This document shows positions 4,740 to 5,344 of a stretch of DNA of 5,344 nucleotides, one piece after another. This DNA is from Gemmatimonadota bacterium. GTDB lineage: Bacteria > JAAXHH01. The notes under the pieces were generated by a model that was given only the letters and a program-made list of their open reading frames with translations, was not told where the DNA came from and ran no database searches. The translations under genes were made by a program, and so were the position numbers. Every line of letters begins with the position of its first letter. The first letter of the stretch is position 1. The stretch spans positions 1 to 5,344 of the forward strand of contig JAPOOT010000422.1 in assembly GCA_026713285.1 (NCBI GenBank), read 5' to 3'.

Positions 4740-5344
4740 ATGTCCGTTCTCGGCCTTACCTGTACCCGTTGCGATGCCCAGTATCCTTTGGAACCCATGT
4801 TCTTCGGCTGTCCCGCTTGCGCGGACGGCCCGGATCGCGGCACGGACGAGCCCGGTCATGACGTGGACGGCCCGGATCGCGGCACGGACGAGCCCGGTCA
4901 TGGCGCGGACGGCACCGGTCGCGGTACTGAAGAGCCCGGTCATGGCGCGGACAGCCCGGACCGCGGTACTGGTCGCGGCGCGGCCGCCCTGACCGTGACC
5001 TATGACTACCAGGCGATCGCCGCCGATCTGAACGTGGAGAACTGGAACCGGGCGGGGCACGGCATCTGGCGGTTCGACGCCCTCCTACCAATTCGGGACC
5101 CGGCTGATCAGGTTTCCCTCGGCGAGGGGAACACGGCCCTTGTGCGGCCGCGGAAAGTCTGCGAAGCGACCGGGTTGTCGAATCTGTTCATAAAGAACGA
5201 AACGACCAATCCCACCTGGGCCTTCAAGGACCGCTTCCACGCTTCCTCGGTCTCCATGGCGAAGTCCCTGGGCTTCTCCCGGATTACGGCCAGCACCACG
5301 GGCAATCACGGCGCTTCGGCCGCGGCCTATGCCGCCGCCGCGGA
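4740..5344 (+). CDS. Threonine-synthase-like PLP-dependent enzyme, N-terminal 201 residues, 3' end outside window
   Basis: The frame opens at ATG 4740 behind a weak purine-rich GAAAGAAAG and runs off the window. Threonine synthase converts O-phosphohomoserine to threonine with pyridoxal phosphate. Visible: a zinc ribbon with C8-x2-C11 and C24-x2-C27 (LTCTRCDAQYP, FGCPAC), as in bacterial and archaeal long threonine synthases; TVTYDY (85-90), which normally follows the second Cys pair closely; SLGEGNT (126-132); the PLP-binding Lys, K163, in NPTWAFKDR; and STTGNHGAS (185-193), the substrate-carboxylate loop. The canonical NPTGSFKDR reads WA in place of GS, a variant seen in threonine-synthase-like paralogues, so the exact reaction is not certain and I give no symbol. 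About 53 residues of tandem repeat (28-80) are inserted between the second CxxC pair and TVTYDY. The gene has its own promoter and is divergent from the aldolase gene. Confidence 0.87.
   Translation, partial: MSVLGLTCTRCDAQYPLEPMFFGCPACADGPDRGTDEPGHDVDGPDRGTDEPGHGADGTGRGTEEPGHGADSPDRGTGRGAAALTVTYDYQAIAADLNVENWNRAGHGIWRFDALLPIRDPADQVSLGEGNTALVRPRKVCEATGLSNLFIKNETTNPTWAFKDRFHASSVSMAKSLGFSRITASTTGNHGASAAAYAAAA
4821..4979 (+). repeat. 42-base tandem repeat, about 3.8 copies, in frame in the PLP enzyme gene
   Basis: Copies start at 4821, 4863, 4905 and 4947 (the last has 33 bases). The encoded unit is 14 residues, approximately A/V-D-G-P-D-R-G-T-D-E-P-G-H-G, and fills residues 28-80. Copies 1 and 2 differ at 2 of 42 bases; copies 2 and 3 differ at about 7, several of them silent. 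The gradient suggests recent duplication of the first unit and older, selected divergence of the rest. The peptide is acidic, Gly/Pro-rich and probably disordered. Confidence 0.95.

Noticed and set aside
4457..4843. N-terminal extension of the aldolase to an upstream start at 4843
   Set aside because: It would run through the promoter region and into the opposing PLP-enzyme gene. The extra residues are not family-like, and ATG 4456 has a ribosome binding site and lies at the family's normal start.
4821..4979. CRISPR-like array
   Set aside because: The units are contiguous with no unique spacers, are in frame with a conserved enzyme, and vary mostly by coding-compatible substitutions.
4672..4992. 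Open frame of 106 codons starting in the leader of the PLP-enzyme gene
   Set aside because: It overlaps that gene out of frame, has no ribosome binding site, and its repeats only reflect the 42-base array. It is not Thr/Ile-rich, so it does not look like a leader peptide.

Overview
The window comes from a fairly GC-rich bacterial chromosome, probably from an uncultured environmental bacterium. It carries parts of two housekeeping enzymes (purine synthesis and a threonine-synthase-like enzyme), a large arylsulfatase-family protein and a dihydrodipicolinate-synthase-like aldolase. Pairs of such sulfatases and aldolase-like genes are common in environmental MAGs (for example Gemmatimonadota, Latescibacterota, Planctomycetota), but the sequence alone does not fix the phylum. 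I see no RNA genes, CRISPR array, transposase, integrase or phage gene.

Layout. Positions 1-440 (+) hold the C-terminal 145 residues of a eukaryote-type AICAR transformylase (PurH function). Positions 506-1549 (+) encode an unrecognised 347-residue, Ala/Glu-rich, mostly helical protein whose base composition is lower in GC than its neighbours. Positions 1569-3458 (+) encode a 629-residue sulfatase with nearly all active-site motifs, but its CxPxR signature reads CTPTH, and a repeat-rich insert of about 55 residues sits in its core. On the opposite strand, 4456-3518 encodes a 312-residue member of the DapA/NanA aldolase superfamily that lacks the residues of a true DapA. Positions 4740-5344 (+) encode the first 201 residues of a threonine-synthase-like PLP enzyme whose zinc ribbon is interrupted by about four copies of a 14-residue repeat.

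Regulation. The 283-base divergent gap 4457-4739 is the clearest control region. It holds a strong sigma70-type promoter facing the aldolase gene (TTGACA-18-TATGAT), another facing the PLP enzyme (TTTACA-17-TATATT), and a 7-bp inverted repeat midway between them that could be a shared operator. The sulfatase has a strong GGAGG ribosome binding site 19 bases after the upstream stop, so it may be co-transcribed with the Ala-rich gene.

How the genes work together. There is no obvious single pathway. The sulfatase and the aldolase could both belong to catabolism of sulfated or acidic carbohydrates, but this is inference from family membership only, and they converge rather than share an operon. 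The most unusual signal is that two unrelated enzymes in this short window each carry an in-frame, Gly/Ala/Asp-rich tandem repeat at a boundary between core elements, with a similar G-A/V-D-G core. I did not find a convincing new defence or mobile system.
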